A DNA stretch of 33,036 nt from Symbiodinium natans (taxonomy: Eukaryota; Sar; Dinophyceae; Suessiales; Symbiodiniaceae), in contig CAJNDS010002446.1 in assembly GCA_905221605.1 (NCBI GenBank), forward strand, positions 45,001 to 78,036, in the 5' to 3' direction. Every line of letters begins with the position of its first letter. Position 1 is the first letter of the stretch. Position numbers and translations under genes: made by a program. Shown piece by piece: positions 8,868 through 17,940 of the stretch. The notes beneath the pieces were generated by a model, which did not search any database, was not told the DNA's origin, and saw nothing but the letters and a program-made list of their open reading frames with translations.

Positions 8868-11800
8868 GACGAGCACGGAGATTCGGAGCATGCTGAAGCG
8901 CAAGCTGCTACAACTCCCAAATCTCCAGTTCTGCCCTCGGACTCGGAAGTCCGAGAGCATTGTCTCACTCATTTGCCTTTTCGTCCTTGGTGCCGCCATT
9001 GCATCCGGGGCAAAGCTCCAGCTTTGGCGCACAAAGAGCCTTCAAATACGGAGTACACCAAGCCGTTGGTGGCCATTGACTATTGCTTTTTGAGCAGCAG
9101 CGAGGGAAACGCGAGCGAAAGTCCTGTGATGGTTGTCAAATCCAAGCCCGACCTGGCTGTCTTTGCGCGCTTAGTTCCCTCAAAAGGCTGTGTGCATGAG
9201 TACAGTGTTCAAGCACTTGCTGACATTTTCCGTGTGCTAGGCTATCGCGAGTTTACACTCAAGACAGATGGCGAGCCTTCCTTGGTGGCATTAGCTCGTG
9301 CAGCAGTTGCCTTGCTTCCTGTTGAAGTCAAAGTTACCTTTGAGCACAGTCCCGTTGAAGAGAGCGAGGCCAACGGTTTTGTGGAGCGTGCCTGTAGAAG
9401 CGTGCAGGAACAAGCCCGCACATTGCTGAGTATGTTGCACGAACGTTTGCAGTGCGAGTTCCCGGCGAACCATGCCATTTTTCCTTGGTTAGTTCGGCAT
9501 GCGTCGTGGTTGTTGCATCATTTTCACAGAACGGCATCTGGAAGGACTGCCTATCAGAACTTGAGAGGCAGACCCTGGCGAGAGCCAGTTTTTGAATTTG
9601 GTGCTGCAATAGTGTTTAAACTGAAAGCTGTAGCTGGCAAACTCGCGCCAAGATGGTCAGAGGGATGCTACCTTGGCACTTCCGACCTGACCACCGAACG
9701 ATTTGTTTTGTGTTTTGAGACCATGAAAGTAGTCAAAGTGTGGAGCGTAAGAGCTTCACGCGAGACTCAGTTGTGGCCCCACAAAGAGAAGCTTTTGTCC
9801 ATGAGGGCTACACCGTGGGGGTTGAACGCCGAAGGCGGTGAAGCCCCGCAAGTTGTTGTTCCTGAAATGCCTCCACAAGGTCTGCCAGTGCCGTTCGTGG
9901 TTAATGCCCACCGTGCTCCCAGGAGGGCAGCCATCCGTATGTCTGACGCCTTAAAGTTCGGTTTCACTCCACTTTGCGATGGGTGTGATAAGTTAAGGCG
10001 TGGCCTCTATGGCAAGCATAGTGAGGAGTGTAGGGCCAGGTTTGAAGCAGCATGGAAAGCCAGCGGAGATGAAGAACTGGTTTCCAAAGTCACTTCTGCA
10101 GACGGAAGACGTGACAAATGGCTGGCCCGACAGGTGGAGAAGTATGACGAGGAACAGAAAGCCGTGAAGCGAGCCAGATTGGAGCAACAACCTGGTGATG
10201 TGGCAGTGGCAGCTGAGTCAAGTGCAGCAGTGGACTCTGCTCAGGAGGCAAGGTCCCCATCATCCAAACGGCCTGCCGAGCAGCCGCCTGAAGCCATGGA
10301 TGAGAGACGGACTGCAGAACCTGAGAGCTTGGGTCCGGAAGCTCAGACAGCGATGACGGATTCTTTCGAGAGCATGCTGCAAGAGGCCATCCTGAGTCAT
10401 CGGAGCGAAGTATTCTCAATGGATGCTGCGGTTCAGGAGCCCATTTGCGATGAACCCAGTTTGTGTGAACAGAGTCATAGCAAAGATTGCTGGGACGAGT
10501 ACTTCGATGACGTCAGTGGCTTAGGACTCAACTCTCGCTTGGTAGAGATTGCGAAAAAGGAGGAGCTGCGCATAGCTGACGAGATGGGCTTGTGGACGCC
10601 TGTTCTGAGGTCAGAACTGCCAAGTGGGACCAAAGTCATACCTACAAGGTGGGTGCTGGTCAACAAAGGTGATTCCAAATCGCCCAGTTACCGCGCCAGG
10701 ATTGTGGCGAAAGAAGTTAAGGGACACAAGCCATCTGAGGTTGGTTTCTATGCGTCGACGCCGCCAACAGAAAGCTTGCGAGCACTCATTGCTGTAGCCT
10801 CTACTAACCCGGAGTATGTCATGGATTTCGTTGATATTAGCCGTGCACATTGGTGCGCAGACGCCACCAGGTATGTTGTCGTAGAGCTGCCGCCCGAAAT
10901 GGAAATGCCTGAACATGTCGCTGTTTTGAAGAAGAGTATGTATGGCACAAGAGATGCGGCCCACAACTGGGAGCAACAGTATACCAAGGTGCTTCTCTCA
11001 CTTGGGTTTTTACAGGGGCGCGCATCCAGTTGCTTGTTTTATCATCCGCACAAAGACATTCGACTTGAAGTTCACGGTGATGACTTCGTGTCTGTGGCGA
11101 GAGCTCTAGACATCAAGTGGCTGCATGAGCGTTTTCGAGAAATGTGGAAGTGCAAGTTTTGCGCGACACTTTCAAGTCCAGGACAAAGTGTTCGAATCCT
11201 TGGCCGCTTGCTGTCTCGTGAGAATTCTGGCTACTCCCTAGAAGCGGATCCTCGTCACGCAGAGATCTTGATCAGCAGCTTGGGCCTGAAGAATGCCAAA
11301 GGCTTGAGCACGCCAGGCGTGAAGCTGCAACCCGAAGAGCAAGCAGAGCTGACGCAGAAGCGGCTCTCACCTGCAGATACCACTCTGTTCAGGTCTTGTG
11401 TCACGAGAGCAGCCTATATGTGTTCTGAAAGGCCTGACTGCCAGTACTGTGTGAAGGAACTCGCTCGCGAAATGTCATCCCCGACAGAAGCATCAATGAG
11501 AAGATTGCGCAGGCTTGGTCGTTACTTGATCTCGCATCGCCGTATGCTCTTGTGGTTCGAATGGCAAGACATGCCAAGAGACCTGGTTGCAGAGGTTGAT
11601 GCTGATTTCGCAGGGTGTGGCAAGACTCGGAAATCCACTAGTGGTGGTGCCGTGTTTTTCGGAAGTAGCCCTTTGAGGAGCTACTCTTCGAACCAAGCGG
11701 TGATCGCCTTGTCAACTGGAGAATCCGAGTTTTACGGCATGCTGAAGGGATGCAGTCAAGCCATGGGTTTGAGAAGTCTCTTCGCAGATATCGGCGTTGA

Positions 11801-12074
11801 AGTCGGTATCCGATTGTGCACAGACAGCTCTGCCGGGAAGGCGTTGGCAGAAAAGAAGGGACTGGGCCGGGCGAAGCATCTGGAGACCCAGTATCTTTGG
11901 TTGCAGGACAGAGTAGCCAACAAAGATGTAAAAGTGTTTAAAATATGTACAGATGTGAACAGGGCTGACATGTTCACAAAGCATTTGCATGAAGCTCGCG
12001 CTTCTGCGTTGTTGTCGGCCATGAACTGTCGGTTCTCGACAGGCAATCACTCACTTGCGTTGGCTGTGACTTGA
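8820..12074 (+). CDS. Pol polyprotein: integrase, reverse transcriptase, RNase H
   Basis: About 1084 residues, counted from the first codon read after the proposed -1 slip. The first ATG in this frame is at 9129, beyond the first integrase catalytic Asp, so independent initiation would lose conserved parts. A His/Cys motif (HX3HX6CX2C, 8958-9002) precedes the integrase core: Asp at 9078, Asp at 9267, and Glu at 9384 in NGFVER, with 62 and 38 residues between. A variable linker follows. The copia-type RT begins around WVLVNKG (10650). It has Asp at 10833 (MDFVDIS), the YGTRDAA motif near 10940, and the catalytic VHGDDFV with Asp-Asp at 11079-11084. RNase H has Asp near 11598 (EVDADFAGC), Glu near 11721 (STGESEFYG) and Asp at 11823 (TDSSAG), then ADMFTKHL near the end. 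The stop is TGA 12072-12074. There are no internal stops. The RT segment around 10833 (DISRAHWCA) differs from the usual plant DVKTAFLNG, fitting an alveolate-type lineage. Confidence 0.94.
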   Translation, partial: PEAGGVLGHDTVSPQDDEHGDSEHAEAQAATTPKSPVLPSDSEVREHCLTHLPFRPWCRHCIRGKAPALAHKEPSNTEYTKPLVAIDYCFLSSSEGNASESPVMVVKSKPDLAVFARLVPSKGCVHEYSVQALADIFRVLGYREFTLKTDGEPSLVALARAAVALLPVEVKVTFEHSPVEESEANGFVERACRSVQEQARTLLSMLHERLQCEFPANHAIFPWLVRHASWLLHHFHRTASGRTAYQNLRGRPWREPVFEFGAAIVFKLKAVAGKLAPRWSEGCYLGTSDLTTERFVLCFETMKVVKVWSVRASRETQLWPHKEKLLSMRATPWGLNAEGGEAPQVVVPEMPPQGLPVPFVVNAHRAPRRAAIRMSDALKFGFTPLCDGCDKLRRGLYGKHSEECRARFEAAWKASGDEELVSKVTSADGRRDKWLARQVEKYDEEQKAVKRARLEQQPGDVAVAAESSAAVDSAQEARSPSSKRPAEQPPEAMDERRTAEPESLGPEAQTAMTDSFESMLQEAILSHRSEVFSMDAAVQEPICDEPSLCEQSHSKDCWDEYFDDVSGLGLNSRLVEIAKKEELRIADEMGLWTPVLRSELPSGTKVIPTRWVLVNKGDSKSPSYRARIVAKEVKGHKPSEVGFYASTPPTESLRALIAVASTNPEYVMDFVDISRAHWCADATRYVVVELPPEMEMPEHVAVLKKSMYGTRDAAHNWEQQYTKVLLSLGFLQGRASSCLFYHPHKDIRLEVHGDDFVSVARALDIKWLHERFREMWKCKFCATLSSPGQSVRILGRLLSRENSGYSLEADPRHAEILISSLGLKNAKGLSTPGVKLQPEEQAELTQKRLSPADTTLFRSCVTRAAYMCSERPDCQYCVKELAREMSSPTEASMRRLRRLGRYLISHRRMLLWFEWQDMPRDLVAEVDADFAGCGKTRKSTSGGAVFFGSSPLRSYSSNQAVIALSTGESEFYGMLKGCSQAMGLRSLFADIGVEVGIRLCTDSSAGKALAEKKGLGRAKHLETQYLWLQDRVANKDVKVFKICTDVNRADMFTKHLHEARASALLSAMNCRFSTGNHSLALAVT

Positions 12075-12295
12075 AGCCACTGCTAGTGCCCCGCATGTGT
12101 TTTCGAAATTCACAAAGCAAGTAAGCCGTTTGAAGAGCCCTTGGGCCGCAGTAAGTGTGAGCCCAACATCTGTGATGTCAACTCTCGCCGGGCAACAATG
12201 TAACAAATTTGACTTGTAATGATTTGTAAAGTGCTTCTACTGAGCCGGGTGTGCTGAAGCTCGCCCGCGTGTAGACCACTTGGGCTCGGGAGGCA
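12075..12295 (+). other. 3' untranslated part of the retrotransposon with weak polypurine tract
   Basis: About 220 bp between the pol stop and the 3' LTR. The expected plus-strand primer is represented only by GGGCTCGGGAGGCA just upstream of TGTTG, a broken purine run. A stretch near 12200-12230 (TTGACTTGTAATG...) resembles the LTR segment TTGATTTGTAATG. No extra frame is seen. Confidence 0.6.
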
Positions 12296-12453
12296 TGTTG
12301 AAAACCCTCCCGTCTCAGGTACCTTAGCTGCACATGTTCTTCGTTGCCTCTTTTCCAGAATGAGAGTTTGGAGTTGACTTAATTAAATCTTGATTTGTAA
12401 TGTGCATCCATGCAAACCTGCAGGGCTCAGATCGCGACTAAAAGTCCGCAACA
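12296..12453 (+). repeat. 3' LTR
   Basis: 158 bp, TGTTG to CAACA, matching the 5' LTR except for one missing A. Polyadenylation would occur here. No canonical AATAAA is evident; AATTAAA occurs near 12380. Confidence 0.95.
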
Positions 12454-12458
12454 GTTGT
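12454..12458 (+). repeat. Right target-site duplication (GTTGT)
   Basis: Exact copy of 6748-6752, directly after the CAACA end of the 3' LTR. Confidence 0.9.
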
Positions 12459-12707
<249 letters not shown>

Positions 12708-13219
12708 TTAACAAAAGAAAAATCTTGAGAGGGAAGGAAAGGAGAGATACACACATCGAGATGAAGTGGTGTTTTCCCTTTCCCCTTCCTTGGTGTTATA
12801 TCAGGTAAACAAAAACAATACTAATAGGAAAAGGCGAAAAGCGGCTGAAACAACAATATGGTCATGGGAATATTTATCAACAAAAGAGTATATTATCGTC
12901 TTAATTGAAGCAACACACTTGAAGGCGCTCAGGGTTTGTCATTTCCAGCAGCTCCTGTAGTTAGCGTTATTTATGTTATTATTGATTTTTTTAAAGTAGT
13001 ATATTTATCGCAAACACCAGACCCTTAGACGAGGGTTGAATGGAAAACGGAATGAGAGGTAGGTGGCGAAGCCCTAGGAAAATAAGAGATGTGATGCCAA
13101 ACATGGGAGCCCTGAGCCGTGAACCGAACTAGCCCTAAGCCATAAATTTTGCCTTAAACCTAAACCCCACAAATTGTATGTGTGAATTGAACCGTTTAAA
13201 TAGCAAACAAAAAGGAAGT
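12708..13219. other. Unassigned, AT-leaning sequence
   Basis: About 510 bp with short A/T runs and scattered telomere-like words (CCCTAAGC, AAACCTAAACC) toward the right. No gene, RNA or mobile element is recognised. Confidence 0.4.
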
Positions 13220-13240
13220 GCCAAATAGACCCTAAAGGTC
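13220..13240 (-). repeat. Right copy of the 21-bp inverted match
   Basis: Exact reverse complement of 2140-2160, ending 11 bp before the next telomere-like array. Confidence 0.85.
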
Positions 13241-13251
13241 CATGCCACTTC

Positions 13252-13384
13252 GGGGTTTAGGGGTTTAGGGGTTTAGGGGTCTAGGGGTTTAGGGGTTTAG
13301 GGGTTTAGGGGTTTAGGGGTTTAGGGGTTTAGGGGTTTAGGGGTTTAGGGGTTTAGGGGTCTGGGGGTTTGGGGGCTTAGGGGT
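13252..13384 (+). repeat. 8-bp TTTAGGGG array
   Basis: About 16 copies of an eight-base unit with one extra G compared with the canonical repeat. The last units drift to TCTGGGGG and TTTGGGGG. Confidence 0.95.
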
Positions 13385-13751
13385 AAAAAAGTCAGGGAAG
13401 CCCACCCTGCTCGCCAATCTCTATGGATTCAGTTCTCGAAGCTGCGTATGGAGGTCACTTTTGGGTAGCCCAACATGCACAAAGGTCGTATGCACCCAAA
13501 GCCCTATATAAACCCATAAGACCCCTACGCACACTGCAAACCCACACCAAAAGATCCTGAAAGCAGGACCCCTCGAGCCTAAACCCTCCAAAAACCCTCA
13601 AAACCCTCCAAAAAAACCTCAGAAAACCCTCAAAACCCTTCAAAAACCCTCCAAAAACCTGCGAAACCCCCCTCCCCCCCCCAAAAAAAAAAATGAATAA
13701 TAATAATAATAATAACAAACCCAAAAAAACCCTCCAAACCATTCCAACCCT
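13385..13751. other. Spacer with degenerate C-strand telomeric words and simple repeats
   Basis: 13385-13560 is unique. 13565-13670 is a loose CCCTCAAAA/CCCTCCAAAA array. Poly-C, poly-A and an (AAT)n run follow at about 13670-13715. The long minus-strand frame here is built from these repeats and is not a gene. Confidence 0.6.
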
Positions 13752-13832
13752 AAACCCTGCAAACCCTGCAAACCCTGCAAACCCTGCAAACCCTGCAAAC
13801 CCTGCAAACCCTGCAAACCCTGCACACCCTGC
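13752..13832 (-). repeat. 9-bp AAACCCTGC array
   Basis: Nine copies of a nine-base unit (telomere-like CCCTAAA altered to CCCTGCAAA), the last slightly changed. Because 9 is a multiple of 3 it encodes Asn-Pro-Ala repeats on one strand and Gly-Phe-Ala or Gly-Leu-Gln repeats on the other, a purely arithmetic effect. Confidence 0.96.
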
Positions 13833-13911
13833 AAGCCCCATGCCTGGCAAAGACTGCTGGGCCCAGGAGCCCCAAGGAGGCAATGTGCAAGCGGCGCATG
13901 GTCCTTTTGTG

Positions 13912-14019
13912 GCTTTAGGGCTTTAGGGCTTAGGGTTTAGGGTTTGGGGTTTGGGGTTTGGGGTTTGGGGTTTGGGGTTTGGGGTTTGGGGTTTGGGGTT
14001 TGGGGTTTGGGGTTTGGGG
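13912..14019 (+). repeat. TTTGGGG array
   Basis: A few mixed TTTAGGG/CTTAGGG units, then about 11 copies of TTTGGGG (13943-14019). It abuts the coding relic on its left. Confidence 0.95.
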
Positions 14020-14024
14020 TACAT

Positions 14025-14505
14025 CCTCGTTAATGTTGCACTCGTGTTCGCAACATTGCCCGCAATTATGCACATTGGGCACACCTTGGTCGTTCAATGC
14101 TTCTGGGCTTCTGAACAGCACGAGTTAAATATCCTTACTTTAAATACCTTAGTGTTCAAACACCGGCACCATATCTTGTATTGATGCCCCGTTCGTTTTG
14201 AAATCCTCTTCGGTCTTATTCATCAGTTTCAACAGACTTTCTTTTGCTAATCGGTTCTTCTCTCGTCTTCTTTCACCCACTAGCGTATCTTTATACCAAT
14301 CGGTTATGGTGTTAAACCAGCACTCGTTTTCTTTGTAATGTTTTACATTTATCGCTTCCTTAAAGGTTTCAAACTCGGGGTCTAAAGGCGTTTGGATGTA
14401 GATGTTCTACATACTTAAATTAGCGGTATTCGTTAGTTTCTCCTGTTCTGGCTTAAAATCCGTATCACCATCTACCCGTTCAAGGCTTTTTATTTGAATC
14501 GCTCA
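14025..14505 (-). pseudogene. Broken coding relic of unidentified protein
   Basis: Read on the minus strand from about 14502, one frame gives some 118 protein-like residues, rich in Lys, Glu, Asp and Asn (for example KSLERVDGDTDFKPEQEKL). They are broken by a TAG at 14409-14407, and the run ends at TAA 14151-14149 after SIQDMVPVFEH. Sense appears to continue in a shifted frame (FKVRIFNS). The original frame resumes as EALNDQGVPNVHNCGQCC, ending near 14025 with several Cys and His. One stop and at least one frameshift rule out an intact gene. There is no ATG, and both ends are telomere-like arrays. I cannot name the family. The style suggests a fragment of a larger mobile-element or viral-type protein captured between arrays, but that is inference. 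Confidence 0.6.
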
Positions 14506-14714
14506 TCCTAACCCTAAACCCTAACACCCTAACACCCTAACGCCCTAACACCCTAACACCCGAACACCCGAACACCCTAACACCCTAACACCCTAACACC
14601 CGAACACCCTAACACCCTAACACCCTAACACCCTAACACCCTAACACCCTAACACCCGAACACCCTAACACCCTAACACCCTAACACCCTAGCACCCTAG
14701 CACCCTACACCCTA
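14506..14714 (-). repeat. 8-bp AACACCCT array
   Basis: About 24 copies of an eight-base unit (complement AGGGTGTT), with AACACCCG and AGCACCCT variants. Two ordinary CCCTAA units lead into it at 14509-14520. Confidence 0.95.
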
Positions 14715-14814
14715 GGCCCTTTCCCTGTGTCAGTCCTTCGGCCGCTACCATGGAGCAAGTTCGGTGAAAACCGGTAACTCCGAGCCAAGAGCCAAGGATC
14801 GGTTGAGGGCTGAG
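14715..14814. other. Unique spacer
   Basis: About 100 bp without telomeric units, with a loose inverted match (TCCTTCGGCC against GAGCCAAGGAT). No gene. Confidence 0.4.
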
Positions 14815-14957
14815 GGTTTAGGGTTTTTAGGGTTCTTGGGTTCTTAGGGTTCTTAGGGTTCTTAGGGTTCTTAGGGTTCTTAGGGTTCTTAGGATTCTTA
14901 GGGTTCTTAGGGTTCTTAGGGTTCTTAGGGGTTCTTAGGGTTCTAGGGTTTAGGGCG
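14815..14957 (+). repeat. 9-bp TTCTTAGGG array
   Basis: About 12 copies of a nine-base unit, the canonical repeat with two extra bases. Flanked by degenerate units. Confidence 0.95.
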
Positions 14958-15224
14958 TGGGTTTTTGAAAGCTTTCGGGTTTAGGGCATAGGGTTTAGGG
15001 TTTGGAGCGTAGGGTTTTTTGAGGGCTTTCGGGTCTAGGGCTTTGAACCAGAAGCCGGTTTAGGCTTCATAAGGCTTGGGGTTTCAAGGGGAATATCTTA
15101 GGGTTGGCCCCTATACTTATGGCCCCGAAGACTAAGTCCTACACCTTAATGGGCCTTTGTGAGAACTTCCTCAAGCCCTCGGCAACCGGCCACCCCTAAA
15201 TCCCACAAGCCCTTCAGGCCACAA
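14958..15224. other. Degenerate telomeric units, then unique spacer
   Basis: Scattered TTTAGGG-like words to about 15045, then 15046-15224 unique. No gene seen. Confidence 0.4.
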
Positions 15225-15388
15225 TCCCTAACCCCTAAACCTAAACCCCTAGACCCCTAAACCCCTAAACCCCTAAACCCCTAAACCCTAAACCCCCCCT
15301 AAACCCCTAAACCCCTAAACCCCTAAACCCCTAAACCCCTAAACCCCTAAACCCCTAAACCCCTAAACCCCTAAACCCCTAAACCCTA
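15225..15388 (-). repeat. 8-bp CCCCTAAA array
   Basis: About 19 units of CCCCTAAA, the reverse-strand counterpart of the TTTAGGGG arrays, with one CCCCCCTAAA defect near 15295. Confidence 0.95.
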
Positions 15389-15399
15389 TAGACTCTGCA

Positions 15400-15436
15400 G
15401 GCAAGAGCCTCGATCGCAGCTTGACCGGGTCTTGCC
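15400..15436. repeat. Hairpin-forming spacer
   Basis: GGCAAGA (15400-15406) and TCTTGCC (15430-15436) are a perfect 7-bp inversion with a 23-nt loop, inside an 80-bp spacer between a C-strand and a G-strand array. Confidence 0.55.
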
Positions 15437-15477
15437 GCCTCTGCTGAGCAAGCTTTGAGGGTTAAGGGAACCTTCTT

Positions 15478-15595
15478 TTAGGGTTTACGTAAGGTTTTGG
15501 GTTTAGGTTTTGTAGGGTTTACAGGGTTTATAGGGTTTACAGGGTTTATCGGGTTTATAGGGTTTATAGGGTTTAGGGTTTAGGATTTAGGGATG
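15478..15595 (+). repeat. 9-bp TTTATAGGG / TTTACAGGG array
   Basis: Degenerate at the left, then several nine-base units with an inserted TA or CA, ending in ordinary TTTAGGG. Confidence 0.85.
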
Positions 15596-16155
15596 TAGGG
15601 GGTGGGGGAGGGGGGGTTCCCCAGGACCGCAACGATAGATCTGCCATTCACAATCAGATGACCGCAGGCTCAAGTGAACCCGGGCGGACAACAGCCCCCC
15701 GGAGGCATAAGCGGTAAATCCAAGCATGAGCGATGAATCCAAGACCTTGAAGACAAAACGAAAGGAGGTACAAGCATGCACATGCACATGTCGTACTGGC
15801 CTAGAGCGGCATTACAAGAACAACCCCATATGACACATCCTTTCAACAACCTCTACGCCTGCCTCGAAGCCCAGGCAAGCTGTGCCCTAAACTCTAAACC
15901 CGAAACCCGTTTAAGAAGGACTAATGGCATTCGGAGTGTATACAGGAGACCCTACACACGAAGAGCAATCCCTAAATCGATAGAGCCCTTGGCCTGGGAA
16001 GCAATTATGGACCCTAGAAAGGGTTTATGGTTCGTATTCTTAATAGGGATTGGAGAAGTATAGGATACATGACGCCCAATAAACCGTCAACCCCAACCCC
16101 GACCCCCCCAGACAGATCAGCTGCATGGAGCCTTCGACGAAAGCCCGCCCCTGCC
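15596..16155. other. Unassigned spacer
   Basis: About 560 bp with G and C tracts (15597-15616, 15685-15700) and a direct CATGCACATGCACATG repeat near 15775. The 95-codon plus frame at 15776-16063 runs through telomere-like words and has no domain, so I do not call it a gene. Confidence 0.4.
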
Positions 16156-16245
16156 ACTACACCCCAAAACCCTAAAACCTGAAACCCTAAAGCCTAAACC
16201 CGAAACCCTAAACCCGAAACCCGAAACCGTAACCCTAAACACGAG
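16156..16245 (-). repeat. Degenerate CCCTAAA / CCCGAAA patch
   Basis: About 12 C-strand units with mixed CCCTAAA, CCCGAAA and CCGTAA forms. Confidence 0.8.
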
Positions 16246-16340
16246 ACAGAACCGGCATTCACTGGCCTCCTGGCACTCCACAGGGCCGCCCCGCGATGAG
16301 TTCGACACCCTGCAAGAAGGCGGAGGGTGGTTCAGAGTGC

Positions 16341-16492
16341 AGGGTTCAGGGTTCAGGGTTCAGGGTTCAGGGTTTAGGGTTTAGGGTTTAGGGTTTAGGG
16401 TTTAGGGTTTAGGGTTTAGGGTTTAGGGTTTAGGGTTTAGGGTTTAGGGTTTAGGGTTTAGGGTTTAGGGTTTAGGGTTCGGGGTTAGGGTT
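16341..16492 (+). repeat. TTCAGGG to TTTAGGG array
   Basis: Starts with four TTCAGGG units then turns into canonical TTTAGGG. The variant sits at one edge as a block. Confidence 0.95.
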
Positions 16493-17270
16493 TAAGGATT
16501 AAGTTTCGTTCAGCCCAAGTCTGGTGTTCATGGCTTCAAGCAACCATATCTAGGATTGGAGGGCATCGGATGGCTTACCAGCCCAAGGAACAGGTTCTTC
16601 AGGGAGGGGGTTCAAGGGGGGGTAGGTAACCCAAGGTTCCCTAATACCACGCCCTAAGGCTCCCCTAAGAGCCCTATAGCCCTGAAAGAAATCTGAGGGC
16701 CTTTAGGGGAAAAGCCCACGGTTCCTAGGGGTTTAGGGTCTGTTGTTTGGTGAGGATCTTGGCGACCGACGACTTGCCTTTGTGTTGGGGGTCTTAGGTC
16801 CTTCGGGGTGTTTTCGCGTAGTGCGCTCTTGGTGGTGCTGTGGGCTTCGCCGGGGATGCCTTGTTGCCTTCTTTTGTGGGTGGCGGACGGAGGGGGGGCT
16901 GTTTTGGGGTTCTTGTTGTGGTGCTTTGGGGGAGTTTACGGTTGTCCCCAAACCCCAAGCCCTAAAGCCCAAATCCCAAACCCCAAACCCTAAGCCCCAC
17001 TCCGAAACCCCAAACCCGAAACTAGAGCGAGCTGCGGGTGCTGCTGTGGTCAGCAGCGAGCGATACCGCGTGGCGACAGGCCCGCGGACGAGCCCGAGCC
17101 GTCAAGCGATGCCTGGCGAGGTCTCGGGGACAGTGCGCTGTGAGCGCGGCCCCGCAAGAAGGGTCTAACCCGCGTGCCAGCGTCAGTCTGGCTCTGGAGA
17201 ATAGCCCTTAAGTTATTCTCCATCCTTTACGGTTTAGGATTTAGGGATTTGGATTTAGGCGGGTCAAGGG
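16493..17270. other. Long spacer, no gene recognised
   Basis: About 780 bp, GC-rich on the right, with a CCCAAAC/CCCTAAG patch at about 16950-17015. A perfect 9-bp hairpin with a 10-nt loop lies at 17195-17203/17214-17222 (TGGAGAATA and TATTCTCCA). The 141-codon plus frame at 16743-17168 passes through the telomere-like patch and shows no family signature. Confidence 0.45.
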
Positions 17271-17534
17271 GCAGTCCCCGGTAACAAGGGCCTTCCCCGC
17301 AAACGGGGCCTTCCCCGAAAAGAGGGCCTTCCCCGTAAAAAGGAGCCTTCACCGAAAATTGGGTGAATCCGTACATTGGGGCCTTCCTAGTAGATCGGGG
17401 CCTGCCCCGTAAATCGGCGCCTTCCGGGTAAATCGGCGCCTTCCGGGTAAATCGGGGCCTTCCGGGTACATCGGGGCCTTCCGGGAAAATCCGGGCCTTC
17501 CCGTAAATCGGCGGCTTCCCCGTAAATCGGGGGG
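17271..17534. repeat. 19-bp GC-rich minisatellite
   Basis: About 13 diverged copies of a 19-bp unit, consensus near GTAAATCGGGGCCTTCCGG. The GGGGCCTTCCCC core is nearly self-complementary. Three units equal 57 bp, so every frame carries a 19-residue repeat and two long minus-strand frames result. I do not call them genes. Confidence 0.92.
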
Positions 17535-17718
17535 GGGTAAAGGTGCCTCTCTGTAAGGGGCGTACGGAGCCTTTCATAAGGGGCCTGTCCCACACCATTT
17601 TTATGAAACCCTAAACCCGCCCCCAGGTTGATGTGGGTTGGGTGGGTTGGGAAAGCGCGTGGACCTGGGTGCACACCACAACACACGTCCTGCGTGGTGG
17701 TGTGCGCGGAACACTGGC
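17535..17718. other. Spacer with a 9-bp hairpin
   Basis: GCACACCAC (17671-17679) and GTGGTGTGC (17697-17705) form a perfect 9-bp inversion with a 17-nt loop. The rest is unique, with GGGTTGGGTGGGTTGGG near 17635. Confidence 0.55.
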
Positions 17719-17869
17719 AAACCCTAAACCCCAAACCCCATGCCCTAAAAAAACCCTAAACCCCAAACCCTATAAGCCCTAAACCGCAAACCCTAAACCC
17801 CAAACCCTAAACCCCAAACCCCAACCCCCAACCCCCAAGCCCTAAACCCTAAACCCGAAACCCTAAACC
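17719..17869 (-). repeat. Mixed CCCTAAA / CCCCAAA array
   Basis: C-strand units alternating CCCTAAA and CCCCAAA, so a two-unit higher-order pattern is present around 17755-17820. Confidence 0.9.
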
Positions 17870-17940
17870 TGGGCATCCCGGCAGGCGCTGGAGAAAGCCA
17901 ACCCAGTGGCTGGAAGCCTCGCAGCACTCGGGCTATGGGG

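Larger units (their letters stand above)
6753..12453 (+). mobile_element. Apparently complete Ty1/copia LTR retrotransposon
   Basis: A 5.7 kb element bounded by direct LTRs (159 and 158 bp) and a GTTGT target duplication. Internal order is primer-binding site, Gag, aspartic protease, integrase, reverse transcriptase, RNase H, then a short 3' untranslated part. Integrase before RT is diagnostic of the copia superfamily. Both long frames are intact and the LTRs differ by a single A, so insertion was probably recent and the element may still be competent. No envelope-like frame is present. The LTRs are short for the superfamily. Confidence 0.96.

Noticed and set aside
11193-11204. tRNA-like GTTCGAATCC word
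   Set aside because: It lies inside the intact RT coding frame and has no surrounding cloverleaf.
13455-13926. Frames with Asn-Pro-Ala or Gly-Phe-Ala repeats resembling an antifreeze or structural protein
   Set aside because: The 9-bp AAACCCTGC array yields three-residue repeats in every frame; the flanks are homopolymers and telomeric words.
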